Assembly: GCA_023356515.1 (NCBI GenBank)
Contig: JAKQYG010000012.1
Coordinates: 1 to 21,165, forward strand
Origin: Trichodesmium sp. MAG_R04
GTDB lineage: Bacteria; Cyanobacteriota; Cyanobacteriia; Cyanobacteriales; Microcoleaceae
Direction of reading: 5' to 3'
Length of the DNA stretch: 21,165 bases
Position numbers and translations under genes: made by a program. Under the pieces are notes generated by a model that ran no database searches, had not been told where the DNA came from, and saw only the letters and a program-made list of their open reading frames with translations. Of the stretch, positions 6,560 through 14,124 are shown piece after piece. The number at the start of each line of letters is the position of its first letter. Positions within the stretch are counted from its first letter, which is position 1.

Positions 6560-7717
6560 TTAACCTATAGCAGTATAAAATGACTGAAGCAATTTTGTAT
6601 TTTCCTGCCAGTTAAGGTTAGTTTTGGCAAATTTAATTGCGCCCTCACTTAACTTTTCAGATAGAGAATTAACACTTAACAATTTTCCCACAGAATCAAC
6701 AATATTAACTGCATCAACAACAGGTAAAACCAAAGCATCTTTCTGATTTTCCATTACCAAACCAATATTAGTAGCAGGCAAAATTACAGGTTTACCCATT
6801 GCTAAAAATTCTGGTAATTTACAGGGGAAGCGATAATCATTAAATTTATCAGGTCTACCTGGTTGAATTAAAACATCTGCTAAAGCCAAAATTTCTGGCA
6901 TTAGGCTCCTGTCTACATATCCTAATTCAATGGTATATTCTCGTACCCAACTATCATCATCTCCCAAAAAATCACAAAAATCTCTACCCGTTCTAATTAA
7001 AACTGCTGGTTGGCCTTCTCGGTTTAACATAGCTACTGCTAAATACAAACTTCTCACTTCATAAGTATTGGCAGCATGAACATTTCCAGTGTAAGAAAAA
7101 ACCAAATTATTATCAGGGACACCAAATTGCTTTGCGATTTCTGGATGAGAATTTCTCGGATAAAAACTCTCAGTTTCTACCCCAGGCCATAAAATTAAAC
7201 TTGGCAAATTATTAGGCACAAATTCCTTTAACTTTTCAATAATAACTGTCACTCCATCCGCACTTGCTATAAATTCCTTATATTTTTGGGGATGAGCAAC
7301 ATTGCCGGGAATTGTTAGATAATTATTAGCAGCAGCAATTTCTTGAAAAGGTTTATTTAAGTATTTTTCTAGGACATATTCCTCATTGTCTTCCAAGTGA
7401 ATTACTAATTTAAAGTCATAAACTTTCCGGAGTTTATGAAAGTAATTTCTAATAATTTCCCTAGGAGTCCAAACATGAACGATATCCGGTCCTTTATGGT
7501 TTTTAAAGCATTCATTTAAGCGATAAAATTCTCCATATTCTGTTACTTGATATAAATTTATTAAATGCTTTCCTATCTTAGAAATAGTCTGTTTATTTTT
7601 AGGTACGGTTACCACACAATCAAAACCAAATTTAACCAAGTTATTAGCAAAATGGTGAACATGAAGCGCACTATTAGAGTGAAAATCTTCGTACAGAACA
7701 AATAAAATATTTTTCAT
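6560..7717 (-). CDS. GT-B fold glycosyltransferase, family 4-like
   Basis: 385 aa with the two-domain GT-B layout. The N-terminal domain begins MKNILFVLYEDFHSNSALHV (acceptor side, with a histidine-rich HVHH loop at 19-22). The C-terminal donor domain starts about residue 175. It contains FSYTGNVH (208-214), IRTGRD and, near 282-311, DVLIQPGRPDKFNDYR followed by KLPEFLAMGKPV. E303 there corresponds to the glutamate of the E-x7-E nucleotide-sugar motif, though the first acidic residue is not obvious. The enzyme probably transfers a sugar to a lipid- or polysaccharide-type acceptor in the cytoplasm; donor and acceptor cannot be read from the sequence. It is a single gene rather than part of a polysaccharide cluster, and separates ccdA-ccs1 and the toxin-antitoxin pair from ccsA. 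Confidence 0.85.
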   Translation of the reverse strand: MKNILFVLYEDFHSNSALHVHHFANNLVKFGFDCVVTVPKNKQTISKIGKHLINLYQVTEYGEFYRLNECFKNHKGPDIVHVWTPREIIRNYFHKLRKVYDFKLVIHLEDNEEYVLEKYLNKPFQEIAAANNYLTIPGNVAHPQKYKEFIASADGVTVIIEKLKEFVPNNLPSLILWPGVETESFYPRNSHPEIAKQFGVPDNNLVFSYTGNVHAANTYEVRSLYLAVAMLNREGQPAVLIRTGRDFCDFLGDDDSWVREYTIELGYVDRSLMPEILALADVLIQPGRPDKFNDYRFPCKLPEFLAMGKPVILPATNIGLVMENQKDALVLPVVDAVNIVDSVGKLLSVNSLSEKLSEGAIKFAKTNLNWQENTKLLQSFYTAIG

Positions 7718-7901
7718 GAAAATTATATTCTGGAAAGTTATGCCAATTTCATCAACTTAGACTACACTGCTTGTCCTAATATTTATAAGATGTGTAGGGA
7801 TACTTAAGGAAATTGGTATTAGATAAGTATCTTTGGGTCAGTCCTGTTATTGTAGCTATCAATACAAAATCCAATTTGGCACTTACCACAAATCAATAAA
7901 C

Positions 7902-7907
7902 TATAAT
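7902..7907 (+). promoter_or_regulatory. Possible -10 box of ccsA
   Basis: An exact TATAAT lies 62 bp before the ccsA ATG. The nearest -35-like hexamer (TTGGCA, 7876-7881) is 20 bp away, longer than the ideal 17 bp, so this is tentative. Confidence 0.3.
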
Positions 7908-7969
7908 CTATGTATATCAAGCTTTTTTTGTCAATCTAAACTGAAATAAATAATTCTGGAGAAAATTTA

Positions 7970-9025
7970 ATGGATCTAGTTAGACTCCAAAATTTATTGG
8001 ACAATATGTCCTTTGCCATCTTGTTTACCACTATGCTCATTTACTGGTTGGGCGCTGCTTTTTCTCGTATCCCCTATCTCTCACTTTTAGGCTCTACAGG
8101 AATGGCGATCGCTAATCTCTGTATTGCAACATTACTAGGCGCTCGTTGGTTAGAAGCTGGTTATTTCCCTATTAGCAACTTGTACGAATCTCTATTTTTT
8201 CTGACATGGGGAATTACTACTATTCATCTTATCGCTGAAAACATGAGTGGCAGTCGCTTGGTAGGGGTCTTTACCTCTCCAGTTGCTATGGGTATTTCTG
8301 CTTTTGCTGCCCTTACTTTACCCTCCAATATGCAGATATCTGAACCCTTGGTACCTGCTCTAAAATCTAATTGGTTGATGATGCATGTTAGTGTAATGAT
8401 GGTCAGTTATGCCACTCTTATAGTCGGGGCATTATTGGCGATCGCTTTTCTCATAGTTACCAGTGGCCAACAAGTTGAACTTAGTGGTAGTTCTTTTGGA
8501 ACTCGTTCTTATAGAAATAATCATTTTGCTAAGCACCAAAAAAATTGGGAACTGCAAACAGAAGGGCCTAAGATAAACGAAATAAAAAACAACCATGAAC
8601 CTTTTGCCCAATCTCACAAAAATAACCATAGTCAAACTGCAGTATTGAACATGACCCAGGTTATTCAAACAGTTGAGACAAAAACAACTTTCTCACCACA
8701 ACGTTTGAATATTGCTCAAATCCTAGATAACATCAGTTATCGCATCATTGGCTTAGGATTTCCACTACTAACTATTGGGATTATTGCTGGAGCAGTTTGG
8801 GCAAATGAAGCCTGGGGTTCTTATTGGAGTTGGGACCCAAAAGAAACTTGGGCCTTGATTACTTGGTTAGTATTTGCAGCTTATCTTCATGCCCGCATTA
8901 CTAGAGGATGGCAAGGGCGAAAACCTGCTATTTTAGCTGCTACTGGATTTGCCGTAGTCTGGGTATGTTATTTAGGAGTCAATTTGTTGGGGAAAGGCTT
9001 GCATTCTTATGGTTGGTTTTTTTGA
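7970..9025 (+). CDS. ccsA: Cytochrome c biogenesis heme-handling protein CcsA
   Basis: 351 aa member of the heme-handling family known as CcsA in plastids and often annotated CcsB in cyanobacteria. It shows the tryptophan-rich WWD signature WGSYWSWDPKETW at 282-294, flanked by H139 (NWLMMHVSV), H307 (YLHARITRG) and H345 (KGLHSYGWFF), which fit the conserved heme-ligand histidines. With Ccs1 it forms the cytochrome c synthetase. About eight membrane segments are visible, four before and the rest after a soluble stretch (about 165-248) rich in Asn, His, Lys and Gln with little conservation character. The ATG has GGAG 8 bp upstream. It is transcribed away from the glycosyltransferase, separately from ccdA-ccs1. 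Confidence 0.95.
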   Translation: MDLVRLQNLLDNMSFAILFTTMLIYWLGAAFSRIPYLSLLGSTGMAIANLCIATLLGARWLEAGYFPISNLYESLFFLTWGITTIHLIAENMSGSRLVGVFTSPVAMGISAFAALTLPSNMQISEPLVPALKSNWLMMHVSVMMVSYATLIVGALLAIAFLIVTSGQQVELSGSSFGTRSYRNNHFAKHQKNWELQTEGPKINEIKNNHEPFAQSHKNNHSQTAVLNMTQVIQTVETKTTFSPQRLNIAQILDNISYRIIGLGFPLLTIGIIAGAVWANEAWGSYWSWDPKETWALITWLVFAAYLHARITRGWQGRKPAILAATGFAVVWVCYLGVNLLGKGLHSYGWFF

Positions 9026-9027
9026 GA

Positions 9028-9115
9028 TCTTCCCCAAGCTAAGGACGGGGGAATTCATAGCAAGCCGTAGCTCCTCTGCGGGTTGCTTCACAAGCTGCTG
9101 CTACTTTGCCAGTAG
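9028..9115 (-). mobile_element. IS200/IS605-type right-end remnant (minus orientation)
   Basis: Reverse-complemented, this stretch matches the element end at 15566-15655: both share agccgtagctcctc, a gcgggttg block and a gctactttg block. It ends in a hairpin whose arms ttcccc and ggggaa (about 9031-9054) replace the GC-rich terminal stem. In IS200/IS605 elements this zone usually overlaps the tnpB 3' end and the omega-RNA. On the minus strand a frame reads KSKTTGKVAAACEATRRGAT, the type of low-complexity tail seen when tnpB runs into the end. No intact tnpB is present. Confidence 0.5.
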
Positions 9116-9439
9116 TTTTACTCTTGCCTCCATATCCATTTCAAGCCTCGGAATGCCTTCCCACAACTTATAAAAAATTCTTTTGGGTCTTTTTTGTGCC
9201 TTCAAGGCATGAAATGCTCATTGACCTGAAAGTTTCTCTTGTTCTACTCTCAACTGAAGGAGCCTCAACCGTGCTCTACTTGAATAACTCATAGTCTCCG
9301 CTGTTTCCCAAAATAAGAGAAAATAGTCCTAAACTTTCCAAAACCTGGATCAACATTATGTTGGTCAATAAACCTTTAACCATCGTTCTAAAATCTATGT
9401 CTTCGGTGAAGATAGTCTCAGGCATTTAGAAACTTAATA

Positions 9440-9497
9440 TCAGCGTTGGTTGAAGGCCCCACTCTCCCGCAGGGGAGCGCCGGGAGGATGTCAATCA
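9440..9497 (+). mobile_element. IS200/IS605-type right-end remnant (plus orientation)
   Basis: The end has a 5-bp stem (ctccc/gggag, 9464-9477) and finishes in cgggaggatgtcaa. The same terminal gggaggatgtcaa closes the element at 15650-15662. It lies 22 bp before the KGK gene, so it may separate that gene from its former upstream region. Confidence 0.5.
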
Positions 9498-9519
9498 AAA
9501 TAAATTCAGGATAATTATT

Positions 9520-9843
9520 ATGGAAACTGAAGTTAATCTACTAAGTAATGATGATGTTTTATCTACAGGTGCTAGCGTTTTAATGTTTCAATGTACATTC
9601 AAAGTTAGTGAATATATAACTATGATCTTAGCTAGGCTAGAATCAGAGAATCTATTTGAAGATGGGTTAGAATGTCAATTATTAAAACCTGGTTCTTACT
9701 GGAAAAAAGGACAGGTAAAACTTCGTTTAGAATTTCATACAGAAACTTTTGATACTGTTTCAACAAAAGGGTTATCTAAAACTGTTGTTAGTTCTGTTCC
9801 TTATTCTGAAGAAATAGCAGAATATGTAGGAATGTGGAGTTAA
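9520..9843 (+). CDS. KGK-domain protein
   Basis: 107 aa. It fits the cyanobacterial KGK family (a small domain of unknown function named after a Lys-Gly-Lys motif). The order matches my recollection of the family: LSNDDVLSTG near the N-terminus, FKVSEY (about 27-32), a DGLECQLLKPG block (about 48-58), then WKKGQVKLRLEF (61-72), where KGQ replaces the usual KGK. The tail after residue 75 is shorter than in many members. An AGGA lies about 9 bp before the ATG. It sits between an IS200/IS605 end and the large methyltransferase-like gene on the same strand, 125 bp upstream of it. Function is unknown. Confidence 0.75.
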   Translation: METEVNLLSNDDVLSTGASVLMFQCTFKVSEYITMILARLESENLFEDGLECQLLKPGSYWKKGQVKLRLEFHTETFDTVSTKGLSKTVVSSVPYSEEIAEYVGMWS

Positions 9844-9968
9844 CTTTAAATAGATTATCAGTCGCGAGTTAGTAGTTTTTATAGTATTTCTCAAATTACT
9901 GAAACATAATTTTTTTATTTTCTATTCCCTGCTTATCAAACTACTACTTTCTACTCCCTAAAACAGCA

Positions 9969-12248
9969 ATGGAAAATGAACTTGATTTTCAAAAAAAAAG
10001 TTATTGTGAAATATTACTATATCTGGCTTTAAACATAAAAGATTTTCAAATATCACCCAAAATAAAATTAGAAACTGATTTATCTTATCAAGTTAGAGAC
10101 GATATCAAAACTTATTTTGGTACTTATAATTCTGCTTGTCAAGTTGCTAACCAGATATTCTTAGAAATTTATAACCCAGGAGGGATTAAAAAATACTGTC
10201 AACAAAGCAAAATAGGGAAAAAATTACCAACTGCTCTTTATATTCATATATCTGCTTTAGAACAACTTCATCCTTTACTGCGACTCTACGAAAATTTAGC
10301 TCATCGTTTATATTATCAAGCAGTTTATAGAGAAAAAGCTGATGCCAAAATTACCACATTAATAAAGTTTAATTTTGACAAACCAAAAATTTCTTATTTA
10401 CACTATCCAGATTTTGATATTAACCCTCATCCTACTTTAAAAACTAGCATTTCCATTAATATGAACGATGGAAAAGTTGAGCAGAGAAACTACAGTAATA
10501 GTAAAAATCCTCCCGTGTTGCATCGGAAGGAAACTTTTGTTACTCCTGAATATCCCCACTACCAAAAATTTGCTAAATTAACTGCTGATGAAATTAAACT
10601 AGGACTATTAGACAATACTCGTTTAATTGGTACTATTCAAGGATGGCTAAATCATCTCAAAAATCATGGCATAGAAATTCAAGACCATCATGTAATTCAG
10701 CATAATATTGGGATGCCAATTCCTCAGATAGAACGTCATAAGGCTGCTATAGTTCGTAAACAAATTTCTAAGCCAGTGCGTTTAGCTATAGAAGCAAATC
10801 TATTTACGGAAGGCACAACTTTTTTCGACTATGGTTGTGGCTATGGTGAGGATATAAAATATATTGCTAAAAAAGGTTATTTAAGTGTAGGTTGGGACCC
10901 CTATTATTTACCAGAAACTACTTGTATCGCTGCTGATATTGTTAATCTAGGTTATGTAATTAATGTAATAGAATGTTTGGCAGAACGTAGGGAAGCTTTG
11001 ATTAAATCTTGGAAGTTAGCAAAACAGATTTTAATTGTTTCTGCTCTGGTATTAATTGATGATAGCAAAACCGAGGGGAAAATTGCTTATGGAGATGGGA
11101 TAATTACAGGTCGTAAGACTTTTCAAAAATATTATGAACAGGGAGAATTAAAATCTTATATTGACCAAGTTTTGAATGTAGATTCTATTGCTATTGATTT
11201 AGGAATTTTCTTTGTTTTTAGAGATGAAGTAGAAGCTCAAAATTTTCGGGTATCTCGCTTAAAAAGTCGTTTATTAACACCAAGAATAAGTTGCAAAAAT
11301 AAGCGATTTGAAGATTATCAAGAACAACTAGTTCCTTTAATGAACTTTATGAGCGATCGCGGCCGTCTACCAGTAAGAGGAGAACTAGCCGAAGAGACAG
11401 ATTTAATCGCAGAATTTGGTACTTTCCGTCGCGCCTTTCAAGTAATTACCCAAGCAACAAACTATCAAGAATGGGATGAAATAACAGATAAACGTCGTCA
11501 AGATTTGTTAGTATATCTAGCATTAACTAAACTTGGGAATCGACCAAAATTTTCCCAATTATCGGTAGTAGTTAGAAATGATATCAAATCTTTATTTAGT
11601 AGTTATACTAAAGCTTGTACCTTAGGAGACTTAATGTTATTTAGTTTGGGTAATTCTGAGGTAATTAGTAAATGTTGTAAAAATAGTTACATTGGCTATA
11701 AATCTGCTAATTCTTTATTTGTTCATATTTCTGCTGTCTCAAAACTTGATCCCCTACTGCGACTTTATGAAGGTTGTGCTAATCGTACAATTGGTAGATT
11801 AAATGAAGCAACTATCGTTAAATTCTATCATAAACTACCAATAATATCTTATTTGTTTTATCCTGAATTTGATAGAGAAGCTCACCCACTCTTATATACA
11901 ACTATGAATATTGATTTACGAGACTTAAGTGTCAGCTATAAGGATTATAAAAATGAATATAATCCACCAATTTTGCACAGAAAAGATGCTTTAGTAACCC
12001 CAGATTATCCACACTATAAAAAATTTGCTAAACTTACAGTTCAAGAAGAAGATAGAGGACTTTTAGATAATTTGAAACAAATTCAAAATAGACTGGGATG
12101 GCTCAAATGTCTAGAGGAAAATTTTACAGAAATTAGAGGCCATCGTGTTTATTGGCGTACTAATGTTGATCCTTATCAGTTAAAAGCATTAAAGTCTGCT
12201 GATGCTGCTCGGAAGCGCAGAAGAAAACAACAAATAAATCAGAAATGA
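9969..12248 (+). CDS. DNA phosphorothioation-associated methyltransferase-like protein with duplicated flanking domain
   Basis: 759 aa. The centre (about 253-430) is a Rossmann methyltransferase domain: RHKAAIVRKQISKPVRLAIE, then the S-adenosylmethionine loop FFDYGCGYGEDI (285-296), then GWDPYY, AERREALIKSWKLAKQILIV, GDGIITGRKTFQKYYEQGEL and FFVFRDE. This matches the family annotated as DNA phosphorothioation-associated putative methyltransferase. The region before (about 12-235) and after (about 511-725) are copies of one domain. Both carry a LLxYLAL start, a V-R-x-D-I-K segment, K-x-x-x-S-x-I-G, H-I-S-A, PLLRLYE, ISYL-x-YP-x-FD, NPP-x-LHRK, TP-x-YPHY-x-KFAKLT and GLLDN. The C-terminus is very basic (ARKRRRKQQ). 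No dnd sulfur-transfer genes lie in the window. The upstream KGK gene may share a transcript. The target of methylation, if any, is unknown. Confidence 0.82.
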   Translation: MENELDFQKKSYCEILLYLALNIKDFQISPKIKLETDLSYQVRDDIKTYFGTYNSACQVANQIFLEIYNPGGIKKYCQQSKIGKKLPTALYIHISALEQLHPLLRLYENLAHRLYYQAVYREKADAKITTLIKFNFDKPKISYLHYPDFDINPHPTLKTSISINMNDGKVEQRNYSNSKNPPVLHRKETFVTPEYPHYQKFAKLTADEIKLGLLDNTRLIGTIQGWLNHLKNHGIEIQDHHVIQHNIGMPIPQIERHKAAIVRKQISKPVRLAIEANLFTEGTTFFDYGCGYGEDIKYIAKKGYLSVGWDPYYLPETTCIAADIVNLGYVINVIECLAERREALIKSWKLAKQILIVSALVLIDDSKTEGKIAYGDGIITGRKTFQKYYEQGELKSYIDQVLNVDSIAIDLGIFFVFRDEVEAQNFRVSRLKSRLLTPRISCKNKRFEDYQEQLVPLMNFMSDRGRLPVRGELAEETDLIAEFGTFRRAFQVITQATNYQEWDEITDKRRQDLLVYLALTKLGNRPKFSQLSVVVRNDIKSLFSSYTKACTLGDLMLFSLGNSEVISKCCKNSYIGYKSANSLFVHISAVSKLDPLLRLYEGCANRTIGRLNEATIVKFYHKLPIISYLFYPEFDREAHPLLYTTMNIDLRDLSVSYKDYKNEYNPPILHRKDALVTPDYPHYKKFAKLTVQEEDRGLLDNLKQIQNRLGWLKCLEENFTEIRGHRVYWRTNVDPYQLKALKSADAARKRRRKQQINQK

Positions 12249-12315
12249 ATTATTTAGCGGCTGAAGATATTTTATACTAAGTGTGAAAAAAAATGCTACA
12301 AATAGATGGAGAGAG

Positions 12316-12339
12316 AGGAAAATAGGAAGATAGGAAGAT
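12316..12339. repeat. Octamer tandem repeat
   Basis: Three 8-bp units (aggaaaat, aggaagat, aggaagat) in the spacer before the rhomboid gene. Confidence 0.6.
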
Positions 12340-12420
12340 AGCAGGGCCGTTTCATTCTCTAATCTGGCGATCGCCTACCTATGAACTAGAATTTAGACTA
12401 AATAGGGCTTTCTGACTAAA

Positions 12421-12456
12421 TATAAAAGCATTGACAGATAAAGGCCTTAGGCTTGT
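12421..12456. repeat. Degenerate direct repeat, left copy
   Basis: Aligns without gaps to 13698-13733 at 27 of 36 positions, sharing ttgaca, aaaggc and ttag blocks. The two copies flank the rhomboid/DUF4079 gene pair in the same orientation. Confidence 0.4.
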
Positions 12457-12531
12457 TGTTCAAAAAAATGCCTATTTTTACCCTGTACATCATTGTTGTA
12501 GAAATCTATTAACTGTTATAACTTCAAACCA

Positions 12532-13107
12532 ATGAATAAATTATTTGAAAAACTGAATACCCAGGTGAAAATATTAGGAAGTATGATTGCTATTCTTTGG
12601 ATTGTACAAATTATTAATGCCGAATTTTTGGGAGGAAAACTAAATTATTATGGAGGAATTCATCCTCAAAGTTCCATAGGAATTACTAGTATTTTTTCTG
12701 CTCCATTTTTGCATGGTAGTTATGCTCACTTAGTAGCTAACATTGTGCCACTAATAACTCTGGGATGGTTAATCATGTTAAGAGGATTTGGTGATTTTTT
12801 CTTTGTGAGTATTGTTACTATAATTATTAGTGGTTTAGGTATTTGGTGTTTTGGTTCTCCAGGTTCTATTCATATCGGTGCTAGTGGATTAATTTTTGGT
12901 TATTTTGGTTTTTTGTTACTTCGAAGTATATTTGACTTTAGTATTTTATCAGTTATATTTGCCTTGACTGCTGGTTTTCTTTATAGTGGTTTAATTTGGG
13001 GTATTCTGCCTTCCGATCCTAATATATCCTGGGAAGCACATTTATTTGGTTTTCTTGGTGGGATATTTGCAGCTCAACTTTTAGGGAAACGCAAAAAGGA
13101 TCGTTAA
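12532..13107 (+). CDS. Rhomboid-family intramembrane serine protease
   Basis: 191 aa with six membrane segments, the bacterial core rhomboid size. The catalytic dyad is visible: S118 in GASG (116-119) and H170 in WEAHLFGFLGG. The H-x-x-x-N feature of the second segment is present as HLVAN (H66, N70) after the HGSYAH loop. Rhomboids cut helices of membrane proteins inside the bilayer; the substrate is unknown. The ATG at 12532 has no clear ribosome-binding site. The DUF4079 gene follows 72 bp downstream of its stop on the same strand (from the chosen start), so they may be co-transcribed. Confidence 0.93.
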   Translation: MNKLFEKLNTQVKILGSMIAILWIVQIINAEFLGGKLNYYGGIHPQSSIGITSIFSAPFLHGSYAHLVANIVPLITLGWLIMLRGFGDFFFVSIVTIIISGLGIWCFGSPGSIHIGASGLIFGYFGFLLLRSIFDFSILSVIFALTAGFLYSGLIWGILPSDPNISWEAHLFGFLGGIFAAQLLGKRKKDR

Positions 13108-13179
13108 GCATTCAGCTATTAACAATTGACACTCTACACTGAACAGATAAAAAATTTATTTACGAACCTTAAATTGCAT

Positions 13180-13617
13180 ATGAATTTACCTTCTTTTCTG
13201 TGGCTGTGGAAAATAGCAGCTTGGTCTATGGGCCTTTCTCTGTTTACTTATTCATTATTAGCTGTAAGTGGGGGCTGGATGTTTTTTGCCCGGCATAACA
13301 AACAAAAACGGCCTAAATGGTTACGACCCTTTCATTATATTATCGGCGGAATAATGGTATTTCTGGTAATTTTCTTAATGGCAATTGGTTTAGTAGGAAC
13401 TATTGGCTATTATGGTAATCTAGGTCATTCTGCTCATTTACCTGCTGGTTTAACTGTTGTCACATTGGTTTTAGTTTCTGCCTGGAGTGCAACTAAGATT
13501 AATTCCAAACAACCTTGGGCGCGATCGCTCCATATTATGACTAATATTATTTTATTATTTAGTTTCGCAACAGTATCTTTAACAGGTTGGAGCGTTGTAC
13601 AAAAATATTTGCCTTGA
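13180..13617 (+). CDS. DUF4079-family membrane protein
   Basis: 145 aa from the chosen start. Four membrane segments are seen, with short connecting loops carrying ARHNKQKRPKWLRPFHYIIG and SAHLPAG. The histidines in these loops (FHYIIGG, GHSAHL, RSLHIMT) recall heme-binding cytochrome b561/ferric reductase-like membrane proteins, but heme binding is inference. The family is mainly cyanobacterial and of unknown function. A longer frame begins with TTG at 13126, but the added 18 residues look non-conserved, and MNLPSFLWLWKIA fits the family start. Neither start has a strong ribosome-binding site. Confidence 0.78.
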   Translation: MNLPSFLWLWKIAAWSMGLSLFTYSLLAVSGGWMFFARHNKQKRPKWLRPFHYIIGGIMVFLVIFLMAIGLVGTIGYYGNLGHSAHLPAGLTVVTLVLVSAWSATKINSKQPWARSLHIMTNIILLFSFATVSLTGWSVVQKYLP

Positions 13618-13697
13618 AGTAAATAGTTTTGAAATCTTTATAGATAGCTTTGTTAAGGATGCTAGGTGGAAAGATATTTAGGACTTGCTAGATTAAT

Positions 13698-13733
13698 AAT
13701 AAAACTGTTGACAAACAAAGGCTTTAGCCTTAT
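13698..13733. repeat. Degenerate direct repeat, right copy
   Basis: Partner of 12421-12456 (27 of 36 matches, no gaps) on the other side of the rhomboid/DUF4079 pair. Confidence 0.4.
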
Positions 13734-13740
13734 CTGGGTT

Positions 13741-13785
13741 GCAAAAAGCTGGTACTTTTTGCTGGTTTGAGCTTAAAAAAGACTG
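13741..13785 (+). repeat. Dispersed hairpin repeat, copy A
   Basis: Contains the stem aaaaag/cttttt around loop ctggta, followed by gctggtttgagcttaaaaaa. The reverse complement of 19420-19464 aligns without gaps over 45 bp, but with the hairpin loop inverted (taccag). Confidence 0.55.
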
Positions 13786-13960
13786 TATCGGTGGTGATCT
13801 CGAAAAAGTGAGAATCATGGCTAGGGATGCTGGCCATTTATGCTCAGATATTTGGAACAAATAGGGGAGCCTTAAATGTTGGGGGATATCTTATCAAAAA
13901 CTCTATAAAGAATTTCAAAAAACCAATCCTTCGTTAATGTATAATTAATATCAGAAGTAA

Positions 13961-14113
13961 TGGCAAAAAACATTTGAGAGAGTTATTAATGATATTCATG
14001 CCTTTCAAGAAATCGCTAAAACTATAGTGATTAGAAAAATTTATCGTCACTTTAAACCCGAAGAAGATAAACAAGGAAAAGAAATAAAATCTACATCTTT
14101 AATATTATTATAA
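13961..14113 (+). pseudogene. Start-less coding-like remnant
   Basis: 50 codons open between a TAA at 13958 and a TAA at 14111, with a protein-like mix of residues (ERVINDIHAFQEIAKTIVIR, then KIYRHFKPEEDKQGK). There is no ATG, GTG or TTG at its beginning. It is probably the tail of a degraded gene; the family is not recognised. Confidence 0.3.
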
Positions 14114-14124
14114 TTAAATAAGTT

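Larger units (their letters stand above)
9026..9519. other. Decayed insertion-sequence zone between ccsA and the KGK gene
   Basis: Apart from the two element ends (9028-9115 minus and 9440-9497 plus), this region has no intact gene. A plus-strand frame near 9389-9495 reads KIYVFGEDSLRHLET, then a stop, then YQRWLKAPLSRRGAP. This may be translated debris of an older transposon. An ATG-like frame at 9106-9294 covers element sequence antisense and is not called. Confidence 0.5.
13618..14124. other. Repeat-bearing spacer between DUF4079 gene and rnz
   Basis: Convergent region. It holds the right copy of a degenerate direct repeat (13698-13733) and a hairpin repeat (13741-13785) with a relative at 19420-19464. 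At its right end is an open frame with no start codon (13961-14113). That frame reads RVINDIHAFQEIAKTI and then RKIYRHFKPEEDKQGKE, and is preceded by a stop at 13958. It may be a gene remnant, but I do not recognise it. Confidence 0.55.

Noticed and set aside
8432..8668. Minus-strand frame inside ccsA
   Set aside because: Antisense shadow of a conserved gene, with no ribosome-binding site or recognisable content.
9106..9294. 62-codon plus-strand frame
   Set aside because: It runs antisense through the IS200/IS605 remnant and shows no protein family features.
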